A DNA stretch of 64,000 nt from Tichowtungia sp964398915 (GTDB taxonomy: Bacteria > Verrucomicrobiota > Kiritimatiellia > Kiritimatiellales > Tichowtungiaceae), in contig CAYNOR010000010.1 in the NCBI GenBank assembly GCA_964398915.1, forward strand, positions 1 through 64,000, written 5' to 3'. Made by a program: the position numbers and the translations under genes. Positions 16,636-25,271 of this stretch are shown here, in pieces. The notes under the pieces were generated by a model. The model saw only the letters and a list, made by a program, of their open reading frames with translations. It ran no database searches and was not told the DNA's origin. The stretch's first letter is position 1. Each line of letters opens with the position of its first letter.

Positions 16636-17553
16636 ATGAAAAACAAGCCCCTGCTTTTTCTAACGACATTGTTTTTGTATTCAGCTGTTGAAGCCGTGAT
16701 TATTGCTGGCGGCGACGGCTCTGGAAATGCCACAGGAACAGGTGTTATCGGATGGGACTATGTCGGGCGGATTTCTGCCGCAAATGGCGCTCCTTCCAGT
16801 GTCACGTATCTCGGTAATTCATGGTTTATCACGGCGTATCATGTTAAAAATTTTGATAATCCGACCGGCGTTGTTCTTAATGCAACCGCGTATGCCATAG
16901 AAGATTCCAGTTGGACTAGAATTACAAACAGCACCGGAAGTAATGCAGATCTGGTGATGTTCAAAGTGGCGAACAGTGTTTCCGGACTGCCGTCCGTGAG
17001 TATTGCAAGCAGCACCCCCTCGCCGGGAGCTGCGGTGACTATGATTGGAAATGGCCTGAACCGCGCGTCAAATCTCGCTTACTGGAGTTCAAGTTGGGTT
17101 GAAACCAATCAAGCCGGAATGACCTATTCAGGGTATAAATGGGGTTCTGGCACCACGAAGCGATGGGGTTCAAATGAAGCAGAGGGCTCCGGGCTGTTGA
17201 ACTACTCATGGGTTCGTCAAGGAATTACAAACAGTTGTACAAATGCGGCGTTTTTCACCGATTTTGATAACGTTTCCGGCGAAGCACAGGGCGCAACGTA
17301 TGATTCCGGCGGCGGCGTTTTTGTCGGAACAACCAACAGTTGGCAACTCGCCGGGATCATGCTAACGGTAGGAACGTATTCCGGACAGCCGGCAAGCACA
17401 TCCGTTTTCGGAGACGAGACCTATATGGCCGATCTGGCGACTTACCGAGACCAGATTATTCAAACAATTCCTGAACCATCGACAGCAATTCTGCTCGCCG
17501 GAGTCGGCATCATCTTCGGTGTTATCAAGCGGCTGAGGTATATGTGTCAGTGA
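16636..17553 (+). CDS. Secreted trypsin-like protease with PEP-CTERM anchor
   Basis: 305 residues. A signal peptide (KPLLFLTTLFLYSAVEA) leads to a chymotrypsin-fold domain: FITAYHV carries the catalytic His near residue 72, NADLVMFKV the Asp, and YDSGGGVFVG the Ser near residue 221. The C-terminus (PEPSTAILLAGVGIIFG then KRLRYMCQ) is a PEP-CTERM signal of the kind processed by an exosortase and associated with exopolysaccharide-producing bacteria. No exosortase gene is in the window. The next gene, another protease-like protein, overlaps it by 10 bp, suggesting a duplicated pair. Probable location is the outer surface. Confidence 0.82.
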   Translation: MKNKPLLFLTTLFLYSAVEAVIIAGGDGSGNATGTGVIGWDYVGRISAANGAPSSVTYLGNSWFITAYHVKNFDNPTGVVLNATAYAIEDSSWTRITNSTGSNADLVMFKVANSVSGLPSVSIASSTPSPGAAVTMIGNGLNRASNLAYWSSSWVETNQAGMTYSGYKWGSGTTKRWGSNEAEGSGLLNYSWVRQGITNSCTNAAFFTDFDNVSGEAQGATYDSGGGVFVGTTNSWQLAGIMLTVGTYSGQPASTSVFGDETYMADLATYRDQIIQTIPEPSTAILLAGVGIIFGVIKRLRYMCQ

Positions 17554-18794
17554 GGTTGCGCGCGGTCATTGTGCTGTCTCTGCTGATGGCTGGTCCGGCG
17601 TTGGCCGTTTTGTTTCCTTCAACCGGCGACCCTTCGTACAATACCAATGCTCCATCCGGGACATTAACCAATTCCGGCTGGCAGTTTCAGGGGCGGTTCG
17701 GGAGCTATCTTGGAACTCCGATCGGGCCGCATCACTTTATTGCGGCCACGCACATTGGAGGGGCGGTTGGCGACAAATTTTATTATAATGGCGGGTTTTA
17801 TACCACAACAGCCAAGCTGGCTGATTCTTCCAGCGATCTGACGATATGGAAGGTTGCAGAAAGATTTTCAAGTTACGCCCCGTTATATTCAGGAACCGGC
17901 GAAGTCGGCAAGGGACTGGTGGTTTTTGGCCGGGGCGTGGATCGCGGGGCCGTTATAACGAATACGGTTACTTCTAAGGGGAAATCTGTGGTTATTACCA
18001 ATGGCTGGGTGTGGGGGTCTGCTAATTATATCCAAAGATGGGGAACCAATTTGGTTAGCTCGACGACGACATTGGAAAACGATTATCCGGTTTTAGTCGC
18101 GAACTGGGATTCAGGCGGGAATGACTGTATGCTTGCGGATAAAGATTCGAGCGGGGCTGTATTTATTCAGGACAACGGAATTTGGAAACTGGCCGGAATT
18201 AACTATTCTGTCGGGCCGGCGGCGACCTATAGTTTCAATTCAAGCGGCTCTAATTCTTTTAAGGCGGCGATTATAGACTTCAGGGGCGATGATCCACTTT
18301 ATGCCAGCAGCGGGACAAATTGGACGCTGATATCTTCTTCCCAAAAAAGTTCGTTTTACGCTTCCCGCATATCTTCCCGCTACAGCTGGATTACCAATAA
18401 TGTGGCAGACTTTGATCAGGATGTAGACTTACTGCCGGACTGGTGGGAATCAACGTATACCAACAACGCGACTGCGATGTCGTCCGCGACGGATAGTGAC
18501 GGCGATGATTTTACCAATTTTGAGGAATATCTGGCGGATACCAACCCGACGAATGCGGCATCTTTTTTTGAGATGAGCGGGTTTGTGGCTTCGACGGTTC
18601 AGACGATTTATTTCACCGGTAGCACGGCGCGGCAGTATCAGGTTTTTTACACCACGAACGATCTGGCGGTCACGAATGTCGTTTGGGTTGCGGCGCATAC
18701 CAATACGATTACCGGCGCCGGAGTTAACTCGTCGATTACGGTTACGAACATGCAGGAAAAAGCTTTTTACAGGCTTCGGGTAACCCAGCCTTGA
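17544..18794 (+). CDS. Secreted trypsin-like protein with Ca-binding type 3 repeat
   Basis: 416 residues. Signal peptide LRAVIVLSLLMAGPALA. The protease part has FIAATHIGG (His), SSDLTIWKV (Asp) and ADKDSSGAVFI, where the usual GDSGG is altered to KDSSGA. The Ser is kept but the oxyanion-side Gly is replaced, so activity is uncertain. From about residue 290 a thrombospondin type 3-like Asp-rich stretch follows (DFDQDVDLLPDWWE, then DSDGDDFTNFEEYLADTNPTN), ending in a small beta domain. Unlike its neighbour it has no PEP-CTERM tail. The start is GTG at 17544 or 17550, overlapping the previous gene. Confidence 0.78.
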   Translation: MSVRLRAVIVLSLLMAGPALAVLFPSTGDPSYNTNAPSGTLTNSGWQFQGRFGSYLGTPIGPHHFIAATHIGGAVGDKFYYNGGFYTTTAKLADSSSDLTIWKVAERFSSYAPLYSGTGEVGKGLVVFGRGVDRGAVITNTVTSKGKSVVITNGWVWGSANYIQRWGTNLVSSTTTLENDYPVLVANWDSGGNDCMLADKDSSGAVFIQDNGIWKLAGINYSVGPAATYSFNSSGSNSFKAAIIDFRGDDPLYASSGTNWTLISSSQKSSFYASRISSRYSWITNNVADFDQDVDLLPDWWESTYTNNATAMSSATDSDGDDFTNFEEYLADTNPTNAASFFEMSGFVASTVQTIYFTGSTARQYQVFYTTNDLAVTNVVWVAAHTNTITGAGVNSSITVTNMQEKAFYRLRVTQP

Positions 18795-18828
18795 AGAAGA
18801 GGCGGCGGAAGGATAGCGTTCGAGCCGT

Positions 18829-21102
18829 TTGAACAAACAGCCTCCAGAATTGCTTGCCCCTGCCGGAACGCCTGAATCAGCGTGGGCCGCGTTAGCGTAC
18901 GGCGCGGACGCCGTCTACGCCGGACTGCCGCGTTTTTCCGCCCGCGCTGAAGCCGGTAATTTTTCCGCCGGAGCCCTCGACGAGCTGATCGGCTATGCGC
19001 ACCACCTGGGACGCCGCGTCTACGTCACCTTCAATACGCTTGTTCAGCAACGTGAGCTCGACGATGCGCTGGAAATGCTCGCGCTGATTCGTGATTTGAA
19101 CGCTGACGGCGTGATCGTGCAGGACATAGGCGTTATCCGGCTTATTCAAAAAAACTTTCCGAAGTTCCCTCTGCATGCCAGCACGCAACTGGCTGTCCAC
19201 AATCTGGAGGGAGCCAGGCATCTTGCATCGCTTGGCTTCAAACGCGTGGTGCTGGCACGCGAACTGAGTCTGAAAGAGATAGCGCAGATCAGCCGGAACT
19301 GCGGAATCGAAACGGAAACGTTTATTCACGGCGCACTTTGTTATTCCTACAGCGGACTTTGCCTCTTTTCGTCGCACAGGATCGGACGCAGCGGCAATCG
19401 CGGACGCTGTGCTTATTGCTGCCGCCAGCCGTTTGAAAGTGTAGGAACTCAGACGCTTCCGTTCTCGATGAAAGATTTTTCCGCCGCTGAATATCTTCCG
19501 GAGATCATTTCTGCCGGCGTTGCTTCGCTCAAAATCGAAGGTCGCATGAAGAGTCCACTTTATGTCGCCGCAGTCACCGACTTCTACCACAAGGCGCTGG
19601 ATGGCGATATGCAGGATTCCGCGCAGCGGCTGGCGGATATTCAGACCATTTTCGGACGACCCTCCACGGAGCTCTACCTCAAAAATTCAGAAACCAGTCC
19701 GGTTGATCCGGTTAATGACGGGCATCGCGGCGCACTGCTCGGCACCGTTAAAACCGTTTCCGGCTCGTGGCTGATTCTGCACAGCAATCGCGCCTTGCAG
19801 AAGCATGACGGCTTAAAACTTGAAACGTCATTCGGATTTGCCGCCGATGAAATACGGCTGGCTTCCGATCCGGAATCAAAACGCCGGTTTGAACTGCCGG
19901 CGGACGCAGAGATCGCGCTTAAACTTCCGCCCGATGCGCCGCGACTTGAGCCCGGCGCGCCGGTTTACTGCTCCTATTCACAGGCCGTTCGCCAGCGCTA
20001 CGAATTCACTGCACCGCGGCCCGGACAGTTCCGGCAACGGCGCCCGGTTGATATCGGCGTCTTCCAATGTCCGGAAAGCGTGAAACTGGCTGCCTCGGCG
20101 GACGGTGTGCAATCTGAGCTGATTCTGCCCGGTCCGTTTGAACTGGCGCGACAGCCGGATAAAGCGGCGGCTGTGGTTCGTCAGTGTTTTGAAAAGCTGG
20201 GCGATACGGACTGGAAGCTGGGTGAGTTAACACTGGAGGGTCCGGCAGTTTTTATTCCCGTATCGGTCTTGAACAATGCCCGTCGCCGGTTGATTGAGCA
20301 ATTTTACAATGTTTGGAAGAGTTCCCGCCTGAAGTTCCAGACTTTGGAAAGTTTCCCTGTTGTGCCCGTACCGCGCAAAGATTTCTTGTCGGTGAAGTCG
20401 CAGACTTTCCAATGTTTGGAAAATATCGACGAATTCGTTCTGGAAATTGATCCGGTCAGGCCCGAAGAGATCGGGAAGGCGCGAGCATTTTACGCGAAAA
20501 AGCTCCGGCTGGCGTTGCCGGTGATTATTCGCGACGACGACAGCGCGGCTTTCGGCGAGCTGATTGCATCGCTGCCGGATTGTCAAAAATGGGAAGCGGC
20601 GAATGTCGGCGGATTACAGTTGCTTCACGGCAGGGCGGATATCACCGCCGACTGGCCGCTCTATACGCTCAACACGCAGGCCGCCTTGCAGTGGCGCGGG
20701 CAGGGCCTTCAGCAGTTTGTTCTTTCGCCGGAAGACGACGCAGAAAACCTTTTTGCGCTGATCGGACAGCTCGGCGGCGCGGCCATTGTTCCGGTCTATC
20801 AGCATACGCCGCTCATGATTTCAGCGACCCGCCCGGCGGCGGACGGGTCGGAGCTTACTGACCGGTCGCGCCGGGCATTTCGCGTTGAGCAGGCCGGACG
20901 ACAGTTCGTGCTGTTCGATGAAATGCCCTTTTCTCTGGCGGGGTATCTGGATGACCTGAAAGCCAAAGGCGCGCGCTGTTTCCGTATCGATCTGTCGTAC
21001 GGGATGAACTCGCCTGCTGAAGCCGCCGATATCGTCCGCCGCATTGTTTCCGGCGCGACAGTTTCCGGCCATGCCGGAAATTTTGACCGGGGTCTTCAGT
21101 AA
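18829..21102 (+). CDS. U32 family enzyme with DUF3656 (RlhA-like)
   Basis: 757 residues. The N-terminal 300 residues are a U32 'peptidase' domain (LLAPAGTPESAWAAL, GADAVYAGL, then the Cys set CYSYSGLCLFSS and GNRGRCAYCCRQPF, and SLKIEGRMKSP). These Cys residues hold an Fe-S cluster in family members now known as prephenate-dependent tRNA/rRNA hydroxylases. The long C-terminal half matches the DUF3656 arrangement of RlhA, which makes 5-hydroxycytidine in 23S rRNA; I infer that role. TTG 18829 is the only start near the conserved N-terminus, with GGAAGGA 15 bases upstream. Three dispersed palindromes (20061, 20334, 20406) fall in the C-terminal half. Confidence 0.82.
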   Translation: MNKQPPELLAPAGTPESAWAALAYGADAVYAGLPRFSARAEAGNFSAGALDELIGYAHHLGRRVYVTFNTLVQQRELDDALEMLALIRDLNADGVIVQDIGVIRLIQKNFPKFPLHASTQLAVHNLEGARHLASLGFKRVVLARELSLKEIAQISRNCGIETETFIHGALCYSYSGLCLFSSHRIGRSGNRGRCAYCCRQPFESVGTQTLPFSMKDFSAAEYLPEIISAGVASLKIEGRMKSPLYVAAVTDFYHKALDGDMQDSAQRLADIQTIFGRPSTELYLKNSETSPVDPVNDGHRGALLGTVKTVSGSWLILHSNRALQKHDGLKLETSFGFAADEIRLASDPESKRRFELPADAEIALKLPPDAPRLEPGAPVYCSYSQAVRQRYEFTAPRPGQFRQRRPVDIGVFQCPESVKLAASADGVQSELILPGPFELARQPDKAAAVVRQCFEKLGDTDWKLGELTLEGPAVFIPVSVLNNARRRLIEQFYNVWKSSRLKFQTLESFPVVPVPRKDFLSVKSQTFQCLENIDEFVLEIDPVRPEEIGKARAFYAKKLRLALPVIIRDDDSAAFGELIASLPDCQKWEAANVGGLQLLHGRADITADWPLYTLNTQAALQWRGQGLQQFVLSPEDDAENLFALIGQLGGAAIVPVYQHTPLMISATRPAADGSELTDRSRRAFRVEQAGRQFVLFDEMPFSLAGYLDDLKAKGARCFRIDLSYGMNSPAEAADIVRRIVSGATVSGHAGNFDRGLQ
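20061..20077. repeat. Dispersed 17-bp palindrome, two mismatches (U32 gene)
   Basis: CTTCCA-ATGTC-CGGAAA, encoding FQCPE in the common phase. Confidence 0.55.
20334..20350. repeat. Dispersed 17-bp palindrome, one mismatch (U32 gene)
   Basis: GTTCCA-GACTT-TGGAAA, encoding FQTLE. Confidence 0.7.
20406..20422. repeat. Dispersed 17-bp palindrome, perfect copy (U32 gene)
   Basis: TTTCCA-ATGTT-TGGAAA, encoding FQCLE, 55 bp after the previous copy. Confidence 0.75.
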
Positions 21103-21202
21103 TCGACTGGCGGCGCGGTGCCGCATTGGTTTTCAGGAAATAATTTTTATTTTTTACAATAAACGGGTAGGCTTCCTCGTCATTAGTGAATTCGTCGGGG
21201 AT

Positions 21203-21219
21203 CTATGGACTAGCCATAG
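21203..21219. promoter_or_regulatory. Small hairpin in the gspD leader region
   Basis: CTATGG-ACTAG-CCATAG lies 49 bp before the gspD ATG, in the 165-bp gap after the U32 gene. AT-rich sequence at about 21138-21162 upstream could hold the operon promoter. The role of the hairpin is unknown. Confidence 0.35.
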
Positions 21220-21267
21220 GTCTCGTGTGTTTTGCCGGAAGTCGTTTAACGTCAGGTGAGGTGAGTT

Positions 21268-23487
21268 ATGCATCGATGCTGGGTTATCGGTCTGTTGATG
21301 GTTTTTTCCTGTTTTTACTCCTTTGCACAGGAAACCCCGAGCGACTCTTCCGGTGCGGTTCCTGCTGCGGATCCCCGTGGCGGCGGATATTTCCGTGAAC
21401 TGATGGCTCAGCGGGCCGCTATTGCAGCACGTGATCCGGCGGTCGCTTCTCAACAGGCCGAAGTTGCCAGCGAGCTGAAAACAACTCGTGTGGCGACCCC
21501 AGAAGCTTCCGAAACAGCGGTAAATTGGGAAAATGTGACTCTGAAGGATTGTATTGAAGTCCTTTGCCGGGATCTTGGAATGGAGTTCGTCATTTCTCCT
21601 TCGGTAAATGTGTCACAGGAGGTCAGTGTGCGGGCCGGCGATGTAACCAGTTGGGCCACGCAGGATAAACAGGAGCTTTTCGACGCGATTCTTGAAACCG
21701 CCGGCGTGCAAAGGGTTCAACGCGGACGGGTTTGGGTCTTTTCTCCATCCGATATCCGCCCAGTGATTGATGCCTTTCAGGATAAGAAATACGGCGACGG
21801 CAAGCCGGTGATCGGGGTTATTAGGCTGAAAAGCATGGACGCTCCGCAGGCGGAGCAGTTTTTAAATACGGTTGGCGGCAAGCCGCCGCGCGTTTTTGCT
21901 ATGAAGGGTTCCCGCATGATTCTGGTGCTGGGAACTCAACAGTTTCTGACGCAGATGGAGGAACTGGTGAAGCTCATCGATTTTCCTCCGGGGGTCTTGA
22001 ATCCATACACGCTTGAATATGCTTCCTCGGATGACATGGCCAAAGAGCTGGCGGCAATTTTTTATGGCCGGACCGGCGGCGACGGCGATCCGCTGCGTTT
22101 TATTTCCATTGCCCGTTTGAATGTGGTGGTGGCTCATAACGTCCCCGAAGCAATGGTTGAGGAAGTGACCAAATGGGTCAAAATGCTGGATTGTACGGAT
22201 GATGAGAATGAGCGGGTTACCCAGGTTTACCGGTTGCAGGTGATTAACTCTGAAACGACCGCCAAAACACTCGATTCACTTTATTCCACTCTCTACAAAC
22301 AGACGCAGTCTCAGAAAAAACAGCAGGCGGCGGTTTCGGCGGATGGAAAGAAAACAGCATCCGCCAAGACCAGTACCCCGGCAAAAACGGCTACCGGCGT
22401 TGCGCCTGCACAGGGCGGCGTTGCGGCGGCCGCGCCGAAAGCGGATGCAACCTCGAAGTCTTCGGCCGGTGGAGCATCGCAAAACTCACCGGATATGGAA
22501 GAGGAGGCCGTGATCCTGGCGGATAAAGAAACCAATACCTTGATTATTAATGCCACGCCGGATCAGCATCGGGATATTGAACGGACGATTGCGGAACTGG
22601 ATCGTCCGCGCCGCCAGGTGCTGATTGAAACCGTACTGGTCGAAGTGACGCTGGATGAAGGAATGGATCTGGGTGTTGAGTGGGCGGTTTCAAAGGGACT
22701 TGCCGTGGGTGGAGCCGCCTCTTTATCGAAAAATATGGCAGGCAACGTGAAGACGGAAACGCCGGGAAACAACGACGGCTTTTCTTATCTGCTGCAGTCG
22801 AGTTCTGACAAGCTGGCCTTTATTCAGGCGGCGCAGAATGATAACCGCCTGCAGGTGCTTTCTTCGCCGACCGTTCTAACTCGCGACGGCATGGAGGCCG
22901 AGGTTTCGTTCGGGCAGGAGGTGCCGATTCAGGAAAAGAGCACGTCGGGCACAAGTAGCACGAGAGATAATTATTCCTATAGCTATCAGGACGCTAAAAT
23001 CACGCTGACGGTTACTCCGGTGATCGACGATAACAAGATGGTCACATTGAATCTTACCCAAAGCTTGCGGCAGATTCCGTCCGACTACACGCTCGAGGTT
23101 ACAGGGGCAAGTGATGTTGTATTGCCGCCTATTTTCACGACGCGTGAACTCCGGTCGAATCTGCAGGTCGAAAACGGGCAGACATTGGTGCTCGGAGGAT
23201 TGATTCAGCGCGCAGATCAGAAAATAAAACGGGGAATTCCTCTGATCAGTCGTATTCCGATTGTCGGCTGGCTGTTTGGTTGGCATTCGACGATTAAGAA
23301 GGGTTCAGAAATTCTGATGATCCTTACGCCGCGTGTGGTTGATACACGAGATGAAACCGATCTGTTGACTAGCGATTTCCGTTCGAAGATTCTGGGGTCG
23401 ATGGCGCAGAAAGATATTCGCAAGCTATACAATCTGGAAGAAACGAAAAAACCGGCGGCCGCACAGGTAAACGAAAAAGGAAACTGA
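21268..23487 (+). CDS. gspD: Type II secretion secretin GspD
   Basis: 739 residues, outer-membrane channel of the type II secretion system. The signal peptide (VIGLLMVFSCFYSFA) is followed by an N0-type domain (VNWENVTLKDCIEVLCRDLG, about residues 88-160) and two N-type KH folds. A low-complexity Ala/Lys/Thr linker of about 65 residues (near 345-415) comes next, then the secretin core. The core shows VPIQEKSTSG at the gate and the C-terminal VLGGLIQRADQKIKRGIPL and GWLFGWHSTIKKGSEILMI. The linker between the last N domain and the core is longer and more repetitive than usual. First gene of the operon; gspE follows after one base. No pilotin gene is seen nearby. Confidence 0.93.
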   Translation: MHRCWVIGLLMVFSCFYSFAQETPSDSSGAVPAADPRGGGYFRELMAQRAAIAARDPAVASQQAEVASELKTTRVATPEASETAVNWENVTLKDCIEVLCRDLGMEFVISPSVNVSQEVSVRAGDVTSWATQDKQELFDAILETAGVQRVQRGRVWVFSPSDIRPVIDAFQDKKYGDGKPVIGVIRLKSMDAPQAEQFLNTVGGKPPRVFAMKGSRMILVLGTQQFLTQMEELVKLIDFPPGVLNPYTLEYASSDDMAKELAAIFYGRTGGDGDPLRFISIARLNVVVAHNVPEAMVEEVTKWVKMLDCTDDENERVTQVYRLQVINSETTAKTLDSLYSTLYKQTQSQKKQQAAVSADGKKTASAKTSTPAKTATGVAPAQGGVAAAAPKADATSKSSAGGASQNSPDMEEEAVILADKETNTLIINATPDQHRDIERTIAELDRPRRQVLIETVLVEVTLDEGMDLGVEWAVSKGLAVGGAASLSKNMAGNVKTETPGNNDGFSYLLQSSSDKLAFIQAAQNDNRLQVLSSPTVLTRDGMEAEVSFGQEVPIQEKSTSGTSSTRDNYSYSYQDAKITLTVTPVIDDNKMVTLNLTQSLRQIPSDYTLEVTGASDVVLPPIFTTRELRSNLQVENGQTLVLGGLIQRADQKIKRGIPLISRIPIVGWLFGWHSTIKKGSEILMILTPRVVDTRDETDLLTSDFRSKILGSMAQKDIRKLYNLEETKKPAAAQVNEKGN

Positions 23488-23488
23488 T

Positions 23489-25177
23489 ATGGCGTACCGT
23501 CAGCTGGGCGACATTCTGGTGGCGCAGGGAGCCGTCGGGCGCGACGACGTTCAGTCGGCATTGCGAATGCAAATGGCGGACGGAGGCAAGGTGCGTCTCG
23601 GTGAAGTGCTGGTTGATTCCGGCAGGATCACGCCGGCGCACCTGGCGGCGGCACTGGCCGTACAGTTCGATCTGCCTCTTTGTACCTGCGAAACTCCGGC
23701 GGAACATGTGTTCATCGCTGAAGATCTTCCGTTTACTTTTCTGATGGAACACCGGACTCTTCTGTTGGCCGGATCTGACGGGAAAATCAGCTCAGCCATC
23801 ACGGACGATCCGTCTGACTGGTCTGCTTTTGAGGCCATTCGGCTGCCGTACGGGAAAGAACTGCCGCTGCAGGTGGTTTCGACGGAGCAGATGGATGAAT
23901 CTCTGGATAAGATCCGTAGTTTTGCCGATAACAATCTCAACACTCTGATGAAAAATGCAGAGATTGTTGAAGCAGGCGATTGGAGCGACGAAGAAGAGCA
24001 TTTGCGTGATCTAGCGCTTGAGGTTCCGATTGTCCGTATGGTGAACCTGATTATTGCCCAGGCGGTGGAAAAACGGGCTTCGGATATTCATGTGGAAATC
24101 GGCGAACATCGTTTGCGTATCCGGTACCGCGTGGATGGCGTTTTATACGAAGCCGAGCAGATTGATAAAAAGCATCAGGCCGCTGTGGTGTCCCGGTTGA
24201 AACTGCTGGCCCGGCTGGATATCGCCGAGCATCGCGTTCCTCAGGACGGACGGATAAAAATGCAGATTCAAGGCCACGATCTCGACATGCGTGTGGCGAC
24301 CACACCGACAATTTACGGTGAGAATGTCGTGATCCGTCTGTTGAATCAGCAGCAGGTTGAACTCTCTTTCGGCAGTCTCGGTATGCCGGCCCGCGAACAG
24401 CAGGGCTTCAAAAAGATGATCGAAGATCCTCAGGGTTTTATTCTGGTGACCGGCCCGACCGGCAGCGGAAAAACCACGACGCTGCACACCGCGCTGACTC
24501 ATTTGAACAGTGAAAAGGTTAAAATCATTACCATTGAAGATCCGGTGGAAATCCGCCTGCCATCGATCAATCAGATTCAGATGAATCCAAAGATCGGAAT
24601 GACCTTTGCCAACGGCCTGCGGTCAATTGTCCGTCAGGATCCTGACATCATCATGGTTGGTGAAATCCGCGACAGCGAAACGGCTGATGTGGCGATTCAG
24701 GCTTCGCTGACCGGCCACATGGTTCTGAGCACACTGCACACCAACGATGCAGCTGGCAGTGTTGCGCGGCTAGCTGAAATGGGGGTTAAAAACTATCTGA
24801 TTTCTTCCGCCCTGAGCGGTGTGCTGGCGCAACGGCTCTGCCGCCGGATCTGCCCGCATTGTTCTGAACCTTACACGGTTGCAGGGTCGCATTTGGCCGA
24901 TTTTTCGGAAGCGACGGCGGAGGAATATACGCTGCATCGCGGAAAAGGTTGCGAACATTGCGATGGCACCGGCTTCTACGGACGGCTGGGGCTTTATGAA
25001 CTGCTGGTTGTGGACGATGAAATGCGGTCGCTCATTCAGCGTACGGCGGAAGCCGGGCCAATCCGCCAGCTGGCCCGTTCCAAAGGAATGCGGCTTTTGC
25101 GCGAGTCCGGCTGGGATGCAGTCATGTCCGGTGTCAGCACGGTTGAAGAAGTGCGGCGTGTAACTCAGTGGGGGTAA
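23489..25177 (+). CDS. gspE: Type II secretion assembly ATPase GspE
   Basis: 562 residues, hexameric cytoplasmic ATPase that drives pseudopilus assembly. An N-terminal T2SSE_N/MshEN domain (about 1-130; QLGDILVAQGAVGRDDVQ) is followed by the ATPase core. The core carries Walker A GPTGSGKTTT near residue 323, an Asp box ITIEDPVEI, Walker B DPDIIMVGEIRD and a His box LSTLHTNDA. The zinc tetracysteine motif is CRRICPHC and CEHCDGTG near 450-490. It could be read as PilB, but the surrounding gspD and gspF-M genes decide for GspE. Confidence 0.93.
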   Translation: MAYRQLGDILVAQGAVGRDDVQSALRMQMADGGKVRLGEVLVDSGRITPAHLAAALAVQFDLPLCTCETPAEHVFIAEDLPFTFLMEHRTLLLAGSDGKISSAITDDPSDWSAFEAIRLPYGKELPLQVVSTEQMDESLDKIRSFADNNLNTLMKNAEIVEAGDWSDEEEHLRDLALEVPIVRMVNLIIAQAVEKRASDIHVEIGEHRLRIRYRVDGVLYEAEQIDKKHQAAVVSRLKLLARLDIAEHRVPQDGRIKMQIQGHDLDMRVATTPTIYGENVVIRLLNQQQVELSFGSLGMPAREQQGFKKMIEDPQGFILVTGPTGSGKTTTLHTALTHLNSEKVKIITIEDPVEIRLPSINQIQMNPKIGMTFANGLRSIVRQDPDIIMVGEIRDSETADVAIQASLTGHMVLSTLHTNDAAGSVARLAEMGVKNYLISSALSGVLAQRLCRRICPHCSEPYTVAGSHLADFSEATAEEYTLHRGKGCEHCDGTGFYGRLGLYELLVVDDEMRSLIQRTAEAGPIRQLARSKGMRLLRESGWDAVMSGVSTVEEVRRVTQWG

Positions 25178-25186
25178 AGGAGAGTC

Positions 25187-25268
25187 AAATGTCTGAAAGT
25201 CAAAGGTCAAAGGTCTGCTTCTATATGCCGGACATTCGACTTTCGACTTTTAGACCTTCGACAAAACA
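25187..25268. repeat. Word-type inverted repeat between gspE and gspF
   Basis: GTCTGAAAGTCAAAGGTC words on the left face GACTTTCGACTTTTAGACC words on the right. It fills the 94-bp gap, and similar words are at 41490-41535. Confidence 0.55.
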
Positions 25269-25271
25269 GTC

